DNA of 33,486 bases from DASPLX01 sp035627375 (GCA_035627375.1 DASPLX010000090.1:1-33486); one strand, 5' to 3'. Positions 1-8,554 are shown, counted from the first letter of the stretch. Notes: a model not told the origin generated them from the letters alone. Made by a program: numbers and translations.

Positions 1-60
1 GGCGCTATGGCGACGGCGCCGGGTCGGTTTTACTTCAGAATTCGCTTCCATCGTGTGCAC

Positions 61-87
61 GTGTCCACTTAAGTTCAGGGTGGACAC
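61..87. repeat. 8-bp perfect inverted repeat, possible mobile-element end
   Basis: GTGTCCAC (61-68) and GTGGACAC (80-87) form a perfect inverted repeat around an 11-nt loop. It lies 50 bp beyond the premature end of the OLD-type ATPase fragment. Short repeats of the TGTCCAC / GTGGACA type are seen near the ends of some insertion sequences (IS21-like ends come to mind), but no transposase gene is visible because the window begins here. The repeat itself is directly visible; its mobile-element origin is a guess. Confidence 0.4.
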
Positions 88-136
88 GATGCTCGCCGAT
101 CTCAACCAGTCGATTCAAGGCGGGATCCCCGGGCGC

Positions 137-352
137 TTACAAATATCGCTGTCCATCGCTCTCTTCATAAGCTGCCTGAGCATCTTCTCCTGCATGTGCT
201 GTGAGCGCCTTCATTGCTATGCTCAACGCACGAAGTAGATTCGATTTTCCCTCGTTGTTCCTACCAATCAGTACAGTTGAGTCACTTATGGGAATCTTAT
301 GCGCATCCGTGATACTTCGAAAATTTGTTACGGAAAATGAAACAAGACGCAT
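137..352 (-). pseudogene. truncated OLD-family ATP-binding protein (N-terminal fragment)
   Basis: This 71-codon reading frame encodes only the start of an AAA/ABC-type ATPase of the OLD (overcoming lysogenization defect) nuclease group. It begins MRLVSFSVTNFRSI and has a Walker A motif GRNNEGKSN, followed by the helix NLLRALSIAM. Full-length relatives run to several hundred residues and end in a Toprim nuclease domain, which is absent. I chose the ATG at 352 because GGGGAGGAG lies just upstream; an in-frame ATG at 385 exists but is less well placed. The frame stops at 137, shortly before the inverted repeat at 61-87, so the gene was probably cut by insertion or deletion. The region is less GC-rich than the rest of the window, which fits acquired DNA. 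The rest of the gene may lie left of the window. Confidence 0.6.
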
Positions 353-487
353 CAGGTTCTCCTCCCCAAAAAAGTGTCGAAGCAATATCGCCAGGCATTT
401 AGTGATTGAATTGGCACCAAATCAATTCGCGAACATTCATGTGTACCTTGCGCCTTCTGTCCTTGATCTATAAACGTCCTGCCTTCT

Positions 488-520
488 AAAAACGTGCAAA
501 ACGAACATTAACTCGCACGT
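488..520 (-). terminator. weak candidate terminator after the M61 peptidase gene
   Basis: On the minus strand, just past the stop of the peptidase gene, ACGTGC and GCACGT (plus-strand 492-497 and 515-520) can pair across a 17-nt loop and are followed by four or five T. The stem is short and the loop large, so this is only a possible intrinsic terminator. The rest of 353-535 holds the upstream region of the OLD fragment and nothing else I can identify. Confidence 0.3.
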
Positions 521-535
521 CGCTTCGGTAGCCCT

Positions 536-2332
536 TTATCTTTGCAGCCATGCCGCCCGCATGCGGCTCGCGCCCATCGGCTTGGCCTGCGCCGTCAGCG
601 CGACTTGCGGCGCGTCGTCGGCCTGCAGCCGGACCGTGAAATCCATCAATTCATCGCGCCGGAAGGCGTGCACGGTGAGCGTGTCGCCGTCCCGATAACG
701 GGCTAGCAACGCATCGAGATTGGTCGCCGTCACGCGCAAACCGTCGATCGCCGCCAGTACGTCTCCGGCCGACAAGCCGGCGCGGTGCGCGGCGCCGCCT
801 TCATAGACGTTGGCCAGCTTGCAGTCGTTGCCGTCGCGCGTCGCGCGTATGCCGAGGCCGGCCTTGGCATCCTTTCGCTTGTCGCCGTATTCGACACCGA
901 ACGGCGCGAGCAGCTTGGCGAGCGGCAGGTCGTCGGTGCCCTTGGTGTAGCGGTCGAGCGCGCGCTTCAGCTTCAGGCCGGTGACTTCGTCGAACAAGGC
1001 ATACACCTCTTCCTCGGTCACGCCGCGGCCGGCATTGTCGTCGGCGCCGTAGAAATCGCGGCCATAGCGCTGCCACAGCGCGCGCATGACGTCGTCGAGC
1101 GATTTCTTGCCCTTGGTTTCGGTGCGGATAGTCAGGTCGAGCGCCATGCCGACCAGCGAGCCCTTCGCGTAATAACTGACGATGGCGTTCGGCGAATTTT
1201 CGTCCTGACGGTAATACTTGGTCCAGGCATCGAAGCTCGACTCGGCCACGCTTTGCTTATGGCGGCCGGTGCCGCGCAGGACCGTGTTGATTGTCTTGGC
1301 GACGAGCTTGAGATAATCGCCCTCCTCGATCAGGCCGCTGCGCGCCAGCATCAGGTCGTCGTAATAACTCGTGAATCCCTCGAACAGCCACAACAGCGGC
1401 GTATACGATTCGGTGCTCAGCTCGTAGGGCGCGAACGCCGCCGGCTTGATGCGCTTGACGTTCCAGGTGTGGAAATATTCGTGGCTGCACAGGCCGAGGA
1501 AACTCTTGTAACCGTCCGTCATTTCCTTCTTGCCCTTGACCGGCAAGTCGTTGCGTGAACACATCAGGGCGGTCGATGCGCGATGTTCGAGGCCGCCATG
1601 GCCTTCGCCGACCGCCATCGTCATGAAGACGTAACGGTTCATCGGGGCGCGCTTGGTGCGCGGCTCGAAGAAGGCAATCTGCGCTTCGCAAATCTTCGTC
1701 AGATCCGCCTGCAGGCGCGCCATGTCGAGGTTCGGCACTCGGCCGGTGATGACGATGTCGTGCGGAATGCCGTGCGCCTTGAAGCTGGCGAGCGCGAAAT
1801 CGCCCATCTCGACCGGATGGTCGATCAATTCATCGTAGTCGGCGGCGATATAGGTGCCGAAGCCATAGCGCTTGGCCTTCAGTTCGGGCAGCGTGGTGGC
1901 GACGCGCCACGTCTTGCAGGCCGGATCGGCGGCGCGCTGGATGTCCACCACGTGCGGCTCGTGCTCCTGCCCTTCGACCCGCAGGAAGACGCTGGTACCG
2001 TTGAAGAAGCCATGCGTTCGATCCAGATGCGCGGCCCGCACCGACAGGTCCCAGGCATAGACTTCATAGCGCAGCGTCAGCGGCTTGTCGCACGGCTCGG
2101 CGATCCAGGTGTGCTTGTCGAGCTTGCTCAGGTCGATCTTGAGGCCGCCCGAAGTCGCCTCGATGCGGATGATGTTGCGCGCGAACTCGCGGATCATGTA
2201 GCTGCCGGGGATCCAGGCCGGCAAGGCGAAGACCTGGCCTTCCGGATCGGGCGCGGCGACGGTCAGCGCGACTTCGAACAAGTGGGCGCCGAGATCTTTG
2301 GGAACGATGGTGTAGACGATCGGATGTTTCAT
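536..2332 (-). CDS. M61 family metallopeptidase (glycyl aminopeptidase-like) with C-terminal PDZ domain
   Basis: This 598-aa protein matches the M61 peptidase architecture. An N-terminal beta domain (about 1-180, beginning MKHPIVYTIVPKD) precedes the gluzincin catalytic core with HEYFH at 284-288, where the two His are zinc ligands and Glu285 the catalytic base. The third ligand Glu is near 318, in LLWLFEGFTSYYDD. A PDZ domain follows at about 490-575 (LGIRATRDGNDCKLANVYEGGAA). No signal peptide is visible, so it is probably cytoplasmic. Known members are aminopeptidases with a preference for Gly or Ala; the substrate here cannot be read from sequence. Only 12 nt separate it from the upstream DUF3429 gene, so the two are probably co-transcribed. 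The ATG at 2332 fits the family N-terminus, although the ribosome site is weak. Length is normal for the family. Confidence 0.93.
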   Translation of the reverse strand: MKHPIVYTIVPKDLGAHLFEVALTVAAPDPEGQVFALPAWIPGSYMIREFARNIIRIEATSGGLKIDLSKLDKHTWIAEPCDKPLTLRYEVYAWDLSVRAAHLDRTHGFFNGTSVFLRVEGQEHEPHVVDIQRAADPACKTWRVATTLPELKAKRYGFGTYIAADYDELIDHPVEMGDFALASFKAHGIPHDIVITGRVPNLDMARLQADLTKICEAQIAFFEPRTKRAPMNRYVFMTMAVGEGHGGLEHRASTALMCSRNDLPVKGKKEMTDGYKSFLGLCSHEYFHTWNVKRIKPAAFAPYELSTESYTPLLWLFEGFTSYYDDLMLARSGLIEEGDYLKLVAKTINTVLRGTGRHKQSVAESSFDAWTKYYRQDENSPNAIVSYYAKGSLVGMALDLTIRTETKGKKSLDDVMRALWQRYGRDFYGADDNAGRGVTEEEVYALFDEVTGLKLKRALDRYTKGTDDLPLAKLLAPFGVEYGDKRKDAKAGLGIRATRDGNDCKLANVYEGGAAHRAGLSAGDVLAAIDGLRVTATNLDALLARYRDGDTLTVHAFRRDELMDFTVRLQADDAPQVALTAQAKPMGASRMRAAWLQR

Positions 2333-2344
2333 GGGCAGGTCTTT

Positions 2345-2803
2345 CTATCCTCGGACATTGGCGGCGGCGACGGTCAGCGCGATGGCGGCGACGGCGGCGC
2401 AGGTCAAGACGAAACGCAGGCGGATCGCCCACTCGGGCATGCGGTACCAGGCGTACAGGCGCTTGTCGACATGATAGGCGGCGACGAAGCCGACCATCAG
2501 CACGGCAAAGCCGAAACCGCCGACCATGGTAGCGAACCAGGCGAGCAGCGGCGGCACGACGCTCCAGCCGAACACGCGCTTGGTCTGCTCCGCGCTCAGG
2601 TGCCCCGATGCCAGCGCCGCTCCCCAATGGATGCCGCCGACGAAAGCGAAGGTCAGGACGCCATAGGCCAGTTGGGCCTTGATGAAGACGCCCAGCCAGT
2701 CGGGATGCGCGAGCCAGCTGGCCAACGCCAGCAACACGAAAGGGATCAGGCCGGCGCAACCCAGCATATGCGCGAGTCGCTTGGTGACGAAGTGCGTGTT
2801 CAT
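2345..2803 (-). CDS. DUF3429 family inner-membrane protein
   Basis: This 152-aa hydrophobic protein has about four to five predicted membrane segments: near 14-32, 42-60, 82-112 and 128-148. The GGIHWGAALASG segment after the second helix is typical of DUF3429 proteins, which are small membrane proteins of unknown function common in alpha- and betaproteobacteria. It lies 12 nt upstream of the M61 peptidase gene and about 80 nt downstream of the MocA-like gene on the same strand, so it probably belongs to a short operon with the peptidase. No catalytic residues are recognisable. The ATG at 2803 has no good Shine-Dalgarno sequence, but the N-terminus MNTHFVTKRLAHMLGCAG matches the usual family start. 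Function is unknown. Confidence 0.85.
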   Translation of the reverse strand: MNTHFVTKRLAHMLGCAGLIPFVLLALASWLAHPDWLGVFIKAQLAYGVLTFAFVGGIHWGAALASGHLSAEQTKRVFGWSVVPPLLAWFATMVGGFGFAVLMVGFVAAYHVDKRLYAWYRMPEWAIRLRFVLTCAAVAAIALTVAAANVRG

Positions 2804-2884
2804 CGGGAGTGGATCGGCCGGCGCAGCGCACCGGAATGCGTCAAAAAACGCATAGTGTAAGGCATTGCGCGATCGAGGCCCGCT

Positions 2885-3487
2885 TTACGTCCTGGCGGCG
2901 GCGTCCAGGTCCTCGCGGGTGTCGATGTCGCGCAGGATACCGGGATCGTTGACGCTCACCTGAGCGACCGGGAAGGTTTCCAGCAAATCGCGCGCGCCGC
3001 GATCGCCTTCCAGCTCCAGCAGGCGGGCCAGATGCTCGCGGCTGAACGCGATCGGATTGCCGCGCCGCCCCTGATAGACCGGCGCGGCGATATCGGCGCC
3101 GCCGTCGATCGTCTGCACCAGCGCCGAGATCGTCTCTGGCGCAACGAACGGCATGTCGGCCAGCCCGATCACCCAGCCGTCGCCATCCTGCGCCGCCAGC
3201 AGCGCGTGCACCAGTGAAGCCGCCATGCCCTGGCCGGCCTGCGCGCATGGCAGCACGTCGCATCCGAGTTCGCGCAAGGGCCCGACCAGCTCCTGCGCCT
3301 CGGGGCGAACGACGGCGATGACGTTGGCCAGCGCGGCGCGCATGCGCCGCGCGCTGGCGACGGCTACCATATCCCCGTCCGGCAAGCGCTGCAGCAGCTT
3401 GTCTTGGGTCCCGCTGGCGTCGAAACGGCATCCCTTGCCTGCCGCAAGCAGGATGCCCGTGATTCTGCGTCGATGTGTGGAATGCAT
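2885..3487 (-). CDS. mocA: MobA-like NTP transferase (MocA-type molybdenum cofactor cytidylyltransferase)
   Basis: This 200-aa protein has a nucleotidyltransferase fold of the MobA/MocA type. The nucleotide-binding loop is LLAAGKGCRF at 13-22, with GLADMPF (108-114) carrying the metal-binding Asp and GNPIAF near 143-148. MocA attaches CMP to molybdopterin-Mo to give the MCD cofactor used by xanthine oxidase-family hydroxylases. The gene directly follows such a hydroxylase on the same strand, which supports MocA over MobA (a GMP transferase serving the DMSO-reductase family). The start is uncertain: ATG 3487 gives the usual family N-terminus, while ATG 3535 would add 16 residues and reduce the gap to the upstream gene from 71 to 23 nt. 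Neither has a strong ribosome site. The functional call is inferred from domain plus context. Confidence 0.82.
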   Translation of the reverse strand: MHSTHRRRITGILLAAGKGCRFDASGTQDKLLQRLPDGDMVAVASARRMRAALANVIAVVRPEAQELVGPLRELGCDVLPCAQAGQGMAASLVHALLAAQDGDGWVIGLADMPFVAPETISALVQTIDGGADIAAPVYQGRRGNPIAFSREHLARLLELEGDRGARDLLETFPVAQVSVNDPGILRDIDTREDLDAAART

Positions 3488-3558
3488 GGAGAAACGAATT
3501 GATTGCACGACGCATGGAAGATATCCGTGCGCCATGCAATCGGTCAAGCGACGAAAGG

Positions 3559-5793
3559 TCAGGTAGCCTTGGTCGCGTCCGCAGCCAGATCGAAAGGCAG
3601 CTTGCGCAGGCGCTTGCCGGTGAGGCGGGCGATGGCATTCGCGAAGGCCGGCGCAAGCGGCGGCAGGCCCGGTTCGCCCAGACCGGTCGGCGCGTCGCTC
3701 GACGGCACGATGTGCACGTCGATCTGCGGCATGTCCGGCATGCGCGCCACCGTGAAGTCGCCGAAATTCTGCTGCTGGACGACGCCGTCCTTGAGCGTGA
3801 TCGCGGAACCGGGCAAGGTGGTTCCGAGCGCCATCAGCGCGGCTCCCTGCACCTGCGCTTCGATCGACATCGGATTGATCGCGCGATTGCAATGCACGCC
3901 GGCGCAGACGCGATGCAGCCTGGGCTTGCCCTGGTCGATCGAAGCTTCCACGACGTACGCGACCACCGTGCCGAACGATTCGTGCAGCGCCACGCCCCAG
4001 GCGCGGCCGGCCGGCAGCCTCCGCTTGCCGTAACCGGACTTCGCGACGGCCAGATCGAGCGCGGCGAGATGGCGCCGGTGCTTGTCTCCCAGCAGCTTCT
4101 GGCGATAGACGACAGGGTCGACTCCGGCGATCTGCGCCGCCTCGTCGAGCAGCGTTTCCATCACGAATGCCGTATGGGTCGAACCGACCGAGCGCCACCA
4201 CAACACCGGCACGTTGGCCTCGACATTGTGAACCGACAGCTTCAGCGGCACGGCATACGGCTCGCCCATGCCTTCGACCATCGTGCCGTCGACGCCGTTC
4301 TTGACCATGAATTGCTCGAACGGCGTTCCTTTCAGGATCGATTGGCCGACGATGGCGTGATCCCATGCGACGATGTTGCCCTTCGCATCCAGGCCGATTT
4401 CGGCGCGATGCAAATGCGATGGCCGATAATAGCCGCCGCGGATATCGTCTTCGCGGCTCCAGATGACCTTGATCGGGCCGCTCTTGCCGGCGGCGCGATA
4501 CGCCTTGGCGACATTGACGGCCTCGACAATGTAGTCGGAAGTCGGCACGGCGCGCCGGCCGAAGCCGCCGCCGGCCATCATCGTGTTGAGGGTCACCTGC
4601 TCCGGCTTGAGTCCCGCGGTGCGCGCAATGGCGGCATGGTCGACGGTCTGGAATTGCGTGCCGGCCCATACCGCGCAGGCATCCTGCCGCAGATCGACGA
4701 CGCAGTTGAGCGGCTCCATCGGCGCGTGGGCGAGATAGGGGAATTCGAACTCGGCGACGATTTTCCTCGGCGCCGCCGCCAGCCCGGAAACATCGGCATT
4801 CCTGGCGACCGTGCCCGGTTGCTTCGCGAGTTCGCGGAAAGCGGCGAATTGCGCCGCGCTATCGGTCTTTGCCACCGCGCTCGCATCCCAGTCGATCGCC
4901 AGCGCGTCGCGTCCCTGTTTCGCCGGCCAGTAACCGTCGGCGATCACGGCGACGCCGCTACCTCCGCGATCGGTGGGCACTTGCAGGATATCGACGACGC
5001 CCTTGATTTGCCTGGCCTTGCCCGCATCGAATTTTGCGACCCTGGCGCCGAACACCGGCGGCCGCGCCACGACGGCCACCTTCATGCCGGGCATGTGATG
5101 ATCGATGCCAAACCGCTGCTTGCCGTTCGACTTGGCGCGCGCATCGAGACGCGGCGTCGGTTTGCCGATAATGCGGAAATTACGCGGATCCTTGAGCGCC
5201 GCCTTCTCAGGAATCGGCTGCTTCATGGCGGCATCGGCCAGTTCGCCGTAGCTTGCCTTCTTGCCGCCCGGGCCGTACACCACGCCCTTCGCGGTACGGC
5301 AGTACTCGGGCTTCGCATTCCATTGCTCGGCCGCGGCGGCGATCAGCATCGCACGCGCCTTGGCGCCGATTTCGCGGTATTGCATGAAGGAGCGGCTGAT
5401 GGAGCCGGAGCCCCCCGTCATCTGCATGCCAAACATCGGATCCTTGTAGACATCGCCCGCCGGCGCCAGATCGCTGCGGATCTGCGCCCAATCGGCGTCG
5501 AGTTCCTCGGCGATCAGCATCGGCAAGCCGGTATTGACGCCTTGGCCGAATTCCAGCCGATTCACCATGACGGTGATCGTATTGTCCGGCGCGATGCGCA
5601 GGAAGGCATTCGGCGCATAACCCTGCTGCGATTCCTGCGCCCGGGCGAACTTGCCGGCGCCCGGGACGACAAAGCCGAGCACGAAGCCGCCGCCGGCGAA
5701 GGCAGTCATCTTCAGGAAACCGCGGCGCGATACGCCTTCGCCGTCGGCGGCGGTCTCGGCCGCCGCGCTCTTGGCCATCCACTCCATTCGCAT
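3559..5793 (-). CDS. xanthine oxidase-family Mo-binding large subunit, IorB-like, Tat-exported
   Basis: This 744-aa protein is a molybdopterin-binding large subunit of the isoquinoline 1-oxidoreductase beta type. It has a twin-arginine signal (SRRGFLK, 22-28, then a hydrophobic stretch to about 45), indicating folded export to the periplasm. Its family hallmarks are the mature N-terminus NAFLRIAPDNTITVMVNRLE, a GGGFGRR-type motif near the middle (MAGGGFGRRAV), and GEPG at 706-709, where Glu707 is the expected catalytic base. Such enzymes hydroxylate N-heterocycles or oxidise aldehydes; the substrate cannot be told. It pairs with the 2Fe-2S subunit encoded 37 nt upstream. No FAD subunit or cytochrome is present, so the electron acceptor is unknown. 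ATG 5793 has AGGAG at good spacing. The usual length for this branch is 700-770 aa. Confidence 0.9.
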   Translation of the reverse strand: MRMEWMAKSAAAETAADGEGVSRRGFLKMTAFAGGGFVLGFVVPGAGKFARAQESQQGYAPNAFLRIAPDNTITVMVNRLEFGQGVNTGLPMLIAEELDADWAQIRSDLAPAGDVYKDPMFGMQMTGGSGSISRSFMQYREIGAKARAMLIAAAAEQWNAKPEYCRTAKGVVYGPGGKKASYGELADAAMKQPIPEKAALKDPRNFRIIGKPTPRLDARAKSNGKQRFGIDHHMPGMKVAVVARPPVFGARVAKFDAGKARQIKGVVDILQVPTDRGGSGVAVIADGYWPAKQGRDALAIDWDASAVAKTDSAAQFAAFRELAKQPGTVARNADVSGLAAAPRKIVAEFEFPYLAHAPMEPLNCVVDLRQDACAVWAGTQFQTVDHAAIARTAGLKPEQVTLNTMMAGGGFGRRAVPTSDYIVEAVNVAKAYRAAGKSGPIKVIWSREDDIRGGYYRPSHLHRAEIGLDAKGNIVAWDHAIVGQSILKGTPFEQFMVKNGVDGTMVEGMGEPYAVPLKLSVHNVEANVPVLWWRSVGSTHTAFVMETLLDEAAQIAGVDPVVYRQKLLGDKHRRHLAALDLAVAKSGYGKRRLPAGRAWGVALHESFGTVVAYVVEASIDQGKPRLHRVCAGVHCNRAINPMSIEAQVQGAALMALGTTLPGSAITLKDGVVQQQNFGDFTVARMPDMPQIDVHIVPSSDAPTGLGEPGLPPLAPAFANAIARLTGKRLRKLPFDLAADATKAT

Positions 5794-5830
5794 CGTATTC
5801 TCCTATGAGAAGAGTCGGACTACGGGTCGC

Positions 5831-6289
5831 TCAGGCCAATGCCTTGGCCGCATCCTTGATCGCGGCGCGGATGCGTTGATAGGTGCCGCAACGGCAGATA
5901 TTGCCGCTCATCGCGGCATCGATATCGGCATCGGACGGACTGCGATTGGTCTTCAGAAGCGCCGCCGCGCTCATCACCTGCCCGCTCTGGCAATAACCGC
6001 ACTGCGGGACATCGTGCTTGACCCACGCATCCTGCACGGCCTTGCCGATGCGATCGGCCTCCATCGCTTCGATGGTCGTGATTTTCTGGCCCACCGCCGC
6101 GGAAATCGGCGTGACGCAAGAGCGGATCGCCTGGCCGTTCAGATGCACAGTGCAAGCGCCGCACAAAGCCGCGCCGCAACCGAACTTGGTGCCCGTCATG
6201 TTGAGATTGTCGCGCAGGGCCCATAGGATCGGGGTCGACGGATCGGCGTCGACTTGCGTATCGCGGCCATTGATGTTCAAGGTGACCAT
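5831..6289 (-). CDS. 2Fe-2S small subunit of the Mo hydroxylase, IorA-like
   Basis: This 152-aa protein is a two-cluster iron-sulfur subunit of the xanthine oxidase family. The N-terminal plant-ferredoxin-type cluster is held by Cys38, Cys43, Cys46 and Cys58 (FGCGAALCGAC ... RSC). The C-terminal helical cluster is held by Cys97, Cys100, Cys132 and Cys134 (QCGYC and ICRCGTY). It passes electrons from the Mo site in the large subunit. It has no signal peptide; in this family the complex is thought to be carried by the Tat signal of the large subunit. ATG 6289 is preceded by AAGGAG. The gene is first in an iorA-iorB-mocA order, separated from dsbC by a strong terminator, so it must have its own promoter in 6290-6402. 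A minus-strand TATATT there could be a -10 box, but I cannot find a matching -35. Confidence 0.92.
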   Translation of the reverse strand: MVTLNINGRDTQVDADPSTPILWALRDNLNMTGTKFGCGAALCGACTVHLNGQAIRSCVTPISAAVGQKITTIEAMEADRIGKAVQDAWVKHDVPQCGYCQSGQVMSAAALLKTNRSPSDADIDAAMSGNICRCGTYQRIRAAIKDAAKALA

Positions 6290-6402
6290 GGTTGCTCCTT
6301 GTTTGGTATGTGACGCGGGATGAAAGGTGAAAGCAATATAGCTGAATTTGTATTCCCGCGCGAAGCCGGGTCGCCGGTTGTCCATCGGGCAACGCCGCCA
6401 AC

Positions 6403-6435
6403 AAAAAAAGCGCGCAGCCCTGCGGCATGCGCGCT
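6403..6435 (-). terminator. rho-independent terminator after dsbC
   Basis: On the minus strand, AGCGCGCA and TGCGCGCT (plus-strand 6428-6435 and 6409-6416) form a perfect 8-bp GC-rich stem with an 11-nt loop. A run of seven T follows (plus-strand A 6403-6409). It lies about 20 nt past the dsbC stop codon and separates dsbC from the iorAB genes. Confidence 0.88.
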
Positions 6436-6455
6436 TCTCGATGCGGCTTTCCTTC

Positions 6456-7187
6456 CTATTTGACGGCGGCGAGCTTGTTCTCGAGCGCCTTGGCGTCGAT
6501 CGCGCCCGGAATGCGCGAGCCGTCGGCGAAGAATATCGCCGGCGTTCCGGAAACGCGAAGCTTCTGGCCGAGCGCCAAGACCTTGTCGTTCGGATTGCTG
6601 CAATTGGCCGGGGTTTCGGCCGGCACCTTCCCGTGCAGCATCCAGTCGTCCCAGGCCTTGGTGCGATCGGGTGCGCACCAGATGTTCTTCGATTTGACCG
6701 CCGAATCCGGCGACAGGATGTTGTACATGAAGGTGTAGACCGTGATGTTGTCCACTTCATGCAAGGTCTGGCGGAAGCGCTTGCAGTAACCGCAGTTCGG
6801 ATCCTCGAAAACCGCGATCACGCGCTTGCCGTCGCCCTTCACCATTTTCACGGCCAGGTCGAGCGGCAGATCGGAGAACTTGATCTTGTTGACTTCATCG
6901 ATGCGGTCGCGCGTGTAATCCTGGAAGGTCTTGGTATCGAGGATGCGGCCGACGAACAGGTACTTGGCGTTTTCATCGGTGTAGATGATGTCGCCGCCGG
7001 TGCGCACCTCGTAGAGCCCGCCGTACGGCGTTTTGGTGACCGAATCGATCTTGGCGTTTTCGCCGAGACGCGGCTCGAGCGTTTTCTTGATGGCCGCTTC
7101 CTTCGGGCTCTCGGAGAATGCATAAGTGGCCGCGAAAACCGCGCCGAGGGCCACCGATCCCGCCACAACCGCTTTAATCGACTTCAT
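6456..7187 (-). CDS. dsbC: DsbC-type thiol:disulfide interchange protein
   Basis: This 243-aa periplasmic protein disulfide isomerase has a signal peptide (MKSIKAVVAGSVALGAVFAATYAF, about 1-24), an N-terminal dimerisation domain (about 30-90), a linker helix and a thioredoxin fold. The active site is CGYC at 132-135, within FEDPNCGYCKRF, and the cis-Pro loop is VSGTPAIFF. Two further cysteines (171 and 196) match the structural disulfide of DsbC. E. coli DsbC has the same CGYC site and similar length. It would reshuffle wrong disulfides in secreted proteins and needs DsbD for reduction, which is not in this window. The oxidase partner DsbB is encoded at 21118-21594. The gene ends at a strong terminator and lies 65 nt downstream of the UbiH-like gene. 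Confidence 0.95.
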   Translation of the reverse strand: MKSIKAVVAGSVALGAVFAATYAFSESPKEAAIKKTLEPRLGENAKIDSVTKTPYGGLYEVRTGGDIIYTDENAKYLFVGRILDTKTFQDYTRDRIDEVNKIKFSDLPLDLAVKMVKGDGKRVIAVFEDPNCGYCKRFRQTLHEVDNITVYTFMYNILSPDSAVKSKNIWCAPDRTKAWDDWMLHGKVPAETPANCSNPNDKVLALGQKLRVSGTPAIFFADGSRIPGAIDAKALENKLAAVK

Positions 7188-7252
7188 GATGTCTTCCCAA
7201 TATAAAAAATGGCAGTCTGCGCGAGCTGCGCAAACCGCGTTGAGGCAGGATT

Positions 7253-8461
7253 CTACGCCCGCTTTCCAAGCGCGTGGACAACCAATCTGCCTTTAATGAG
7301 AGGCAATTTATTGACGAAGCTCAATCCTGCATTGCGCAAAACGCGCACCGGCTCGAATGGAGAGGCGAACAGGCGCTCCAAGCCGTCGGTCGCCAATTGC
7401 ATCAGCAAGACTTCTTCCTTGCGCGCACGCGCATAGCGCGCAAGGATACGCGAATCGCCGCAATCGCGCCGCATGTCGCGCGGAAGGCCGCGCTCCGCCA
7501 CCGCTTTCAGCAGCGCGGCGATGTCGCCGAAACCGAGATTCATGCCATGTCCCGCGAGCGGATGCACGACATGGGCCGCGTCGCCGATCAAGGCGACGCG
7601 CGGCGCCGTGATCGCGTGCGGCCGGATCAGCGTCAACGGAAACGCCTTCACGTCTTCCGGTTCGATCGGTTGCAAGGCGCCGAGCGTATCTCCGGCATAG
7701 GCGGCCAGGCGCTGCGCCAGCTGCGCCTGCGATTCGCGCAACAGTATCTCTGCCAGGGCGTCGGGCGCGGACCACACCAGCGACACCCGCTGCCCCGGCA
7801 GGGGCAGCAAGGCGATGATGCCTTCGCCCGCCGTGAACCATTGGCTGGCCACGCCGTGATGCGGCTTGGCGCATTCGAAATTGGCGACCACCGCGCGTTG
7901 GTGGTAGGAGCGATAGTCGATCCCGATGTCGCATTGGCCGCGCACCCACGATTGGCCGCCGTCGGCGCCCACCACCAGCGTCGCGGCCAAGGTATCGCCG
8001 TTGGCGAGCCGCACATGCGCCGTGCCGGCATCGGTTTGCAACGCCGTCGCGCTCCCATGGACGAGGTTGACGTTCGACGCGAAGCGCAATGCGGCATCGA
8101 GAGCCTGGTTCAGGTTCGCATCCTCGACGATCCACGCCAGCGCCCCGGTGCGCGCGCCATAGGCGTCGAACAGCAATCGCCCGGCCTCCCGGCCGCCGTC
8201 GCCGCGCACGTCCATCGCGTCGACCGGCGCCACCCGCGCCGCGTCGAGCGCATCCCATACGCGCAGCGCCGACAGCAAGTCGCGAGCCGTGTGATTGAGG
8301 GCGTACACGCGCACATCCCAGGCTCCCGCTGCTGCGGACATGGGCTTGGTCGCGGCGGGCGCAAGCAGCGTGACGCTGTGACCGGCCTGGGCGAAACCGA
8401 GCGCGGCGGCCTTGCCGATCGCACCGTTGCCTATTACACAAACATCGCTTTGCACATGCAT
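7253..8461 (-). CDS. UbiH/UbiF/COQ6-family FAD-dependent hydroxylase
   Basis: This 402-aa flavoprotein monooxygenase of the ubiquinone hydroxylase family shows the dinucleotide-binding motif GNGAIG at 11-16, the GADGG motif at 165-169 and the FAD ribityl-binding GDAAHVVHPLAGHGMNLG at 293-310. The YALNHTA segment near 53-59 is typical of UbiH/UbiF/VisC proteins. These enzymes hydroxylate the ring of ubiquinone precursors using NAD(P)H and O2. Betaproteobacteria carry varying sets of such hydroxylases with different ring-position specificity, so I give no gene symbol. It precedes dsbC by 65 nt, a common order in this group. The ATG at 8461 gives the usual short N-terminus; no clear Shine-Dalgarno is present. 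Confidence 0.9.
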   Translation of the reverse strand: MHVQSDVCVIGNGAIGKAAALGFAQAGHSVTLLAPAATKPMSAAAGAWDVRVYALNHTARDLLSALRVWDALDAARVAPVDAMDVRGDGGREAGRLLFDAYGARTGALAWIVEDANLNQALDAALRFASNVNLVHGSATALQTDAGTAHVRLANGDTLAATLVVGADGGQSWVRGQCDIGIDYRSYHQRAVVANFECAKPHHGVASQWFTAGEGIIALLPLPGQRVSLVWSAPDALAEILLRESQAQLAQRLAAYAGDTLGALQPIEPEDVKAFPLTLIRPHAITAPRVALIGDAAHVVHPLAGHGMNLGFGDIAALLKAVAERGLPRDMRRDCGDSRILARYARARKEEVLLMQLATDGLERLFASPFEPVRVLRNAGLSFVNKLPLIKGRLVVHALGKRA

Positions 8462-8554
8462 GGATTGGAGTCGCGGAAAAGTTGGAAAATGCGCCGCACG
8501 CCGGCATTATAGCCTCGGGCATTGCCGCTGAAAGAAAATCGGGCGCGAAAAATC

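Noticed and set aside
123..133. GGATCCCCGGG, identical to part of a common cloning-vector polylinker
   Set aside because: Only 11 bp match and the neighbouring polylinker sites are absent on both sides, so chance in GC-rich DNA is the simpler explanation.
3488..3558. Inverted repeat GATTGCA / TGCAATC between iorB- and mocA-like genes, considered as a terminator or operator
   Set aside because: The arms are short, there is no T run, and the genes are very likely co-transcribed.
3475..5808. 777-codon open frame opposite the Mo hydroxylase large subunit
   Set aside because: It is antisense to a gene with full family motifs, shows no recognisable domain and is rich in Arg, as expected for shadow frames in high-GC DNA.
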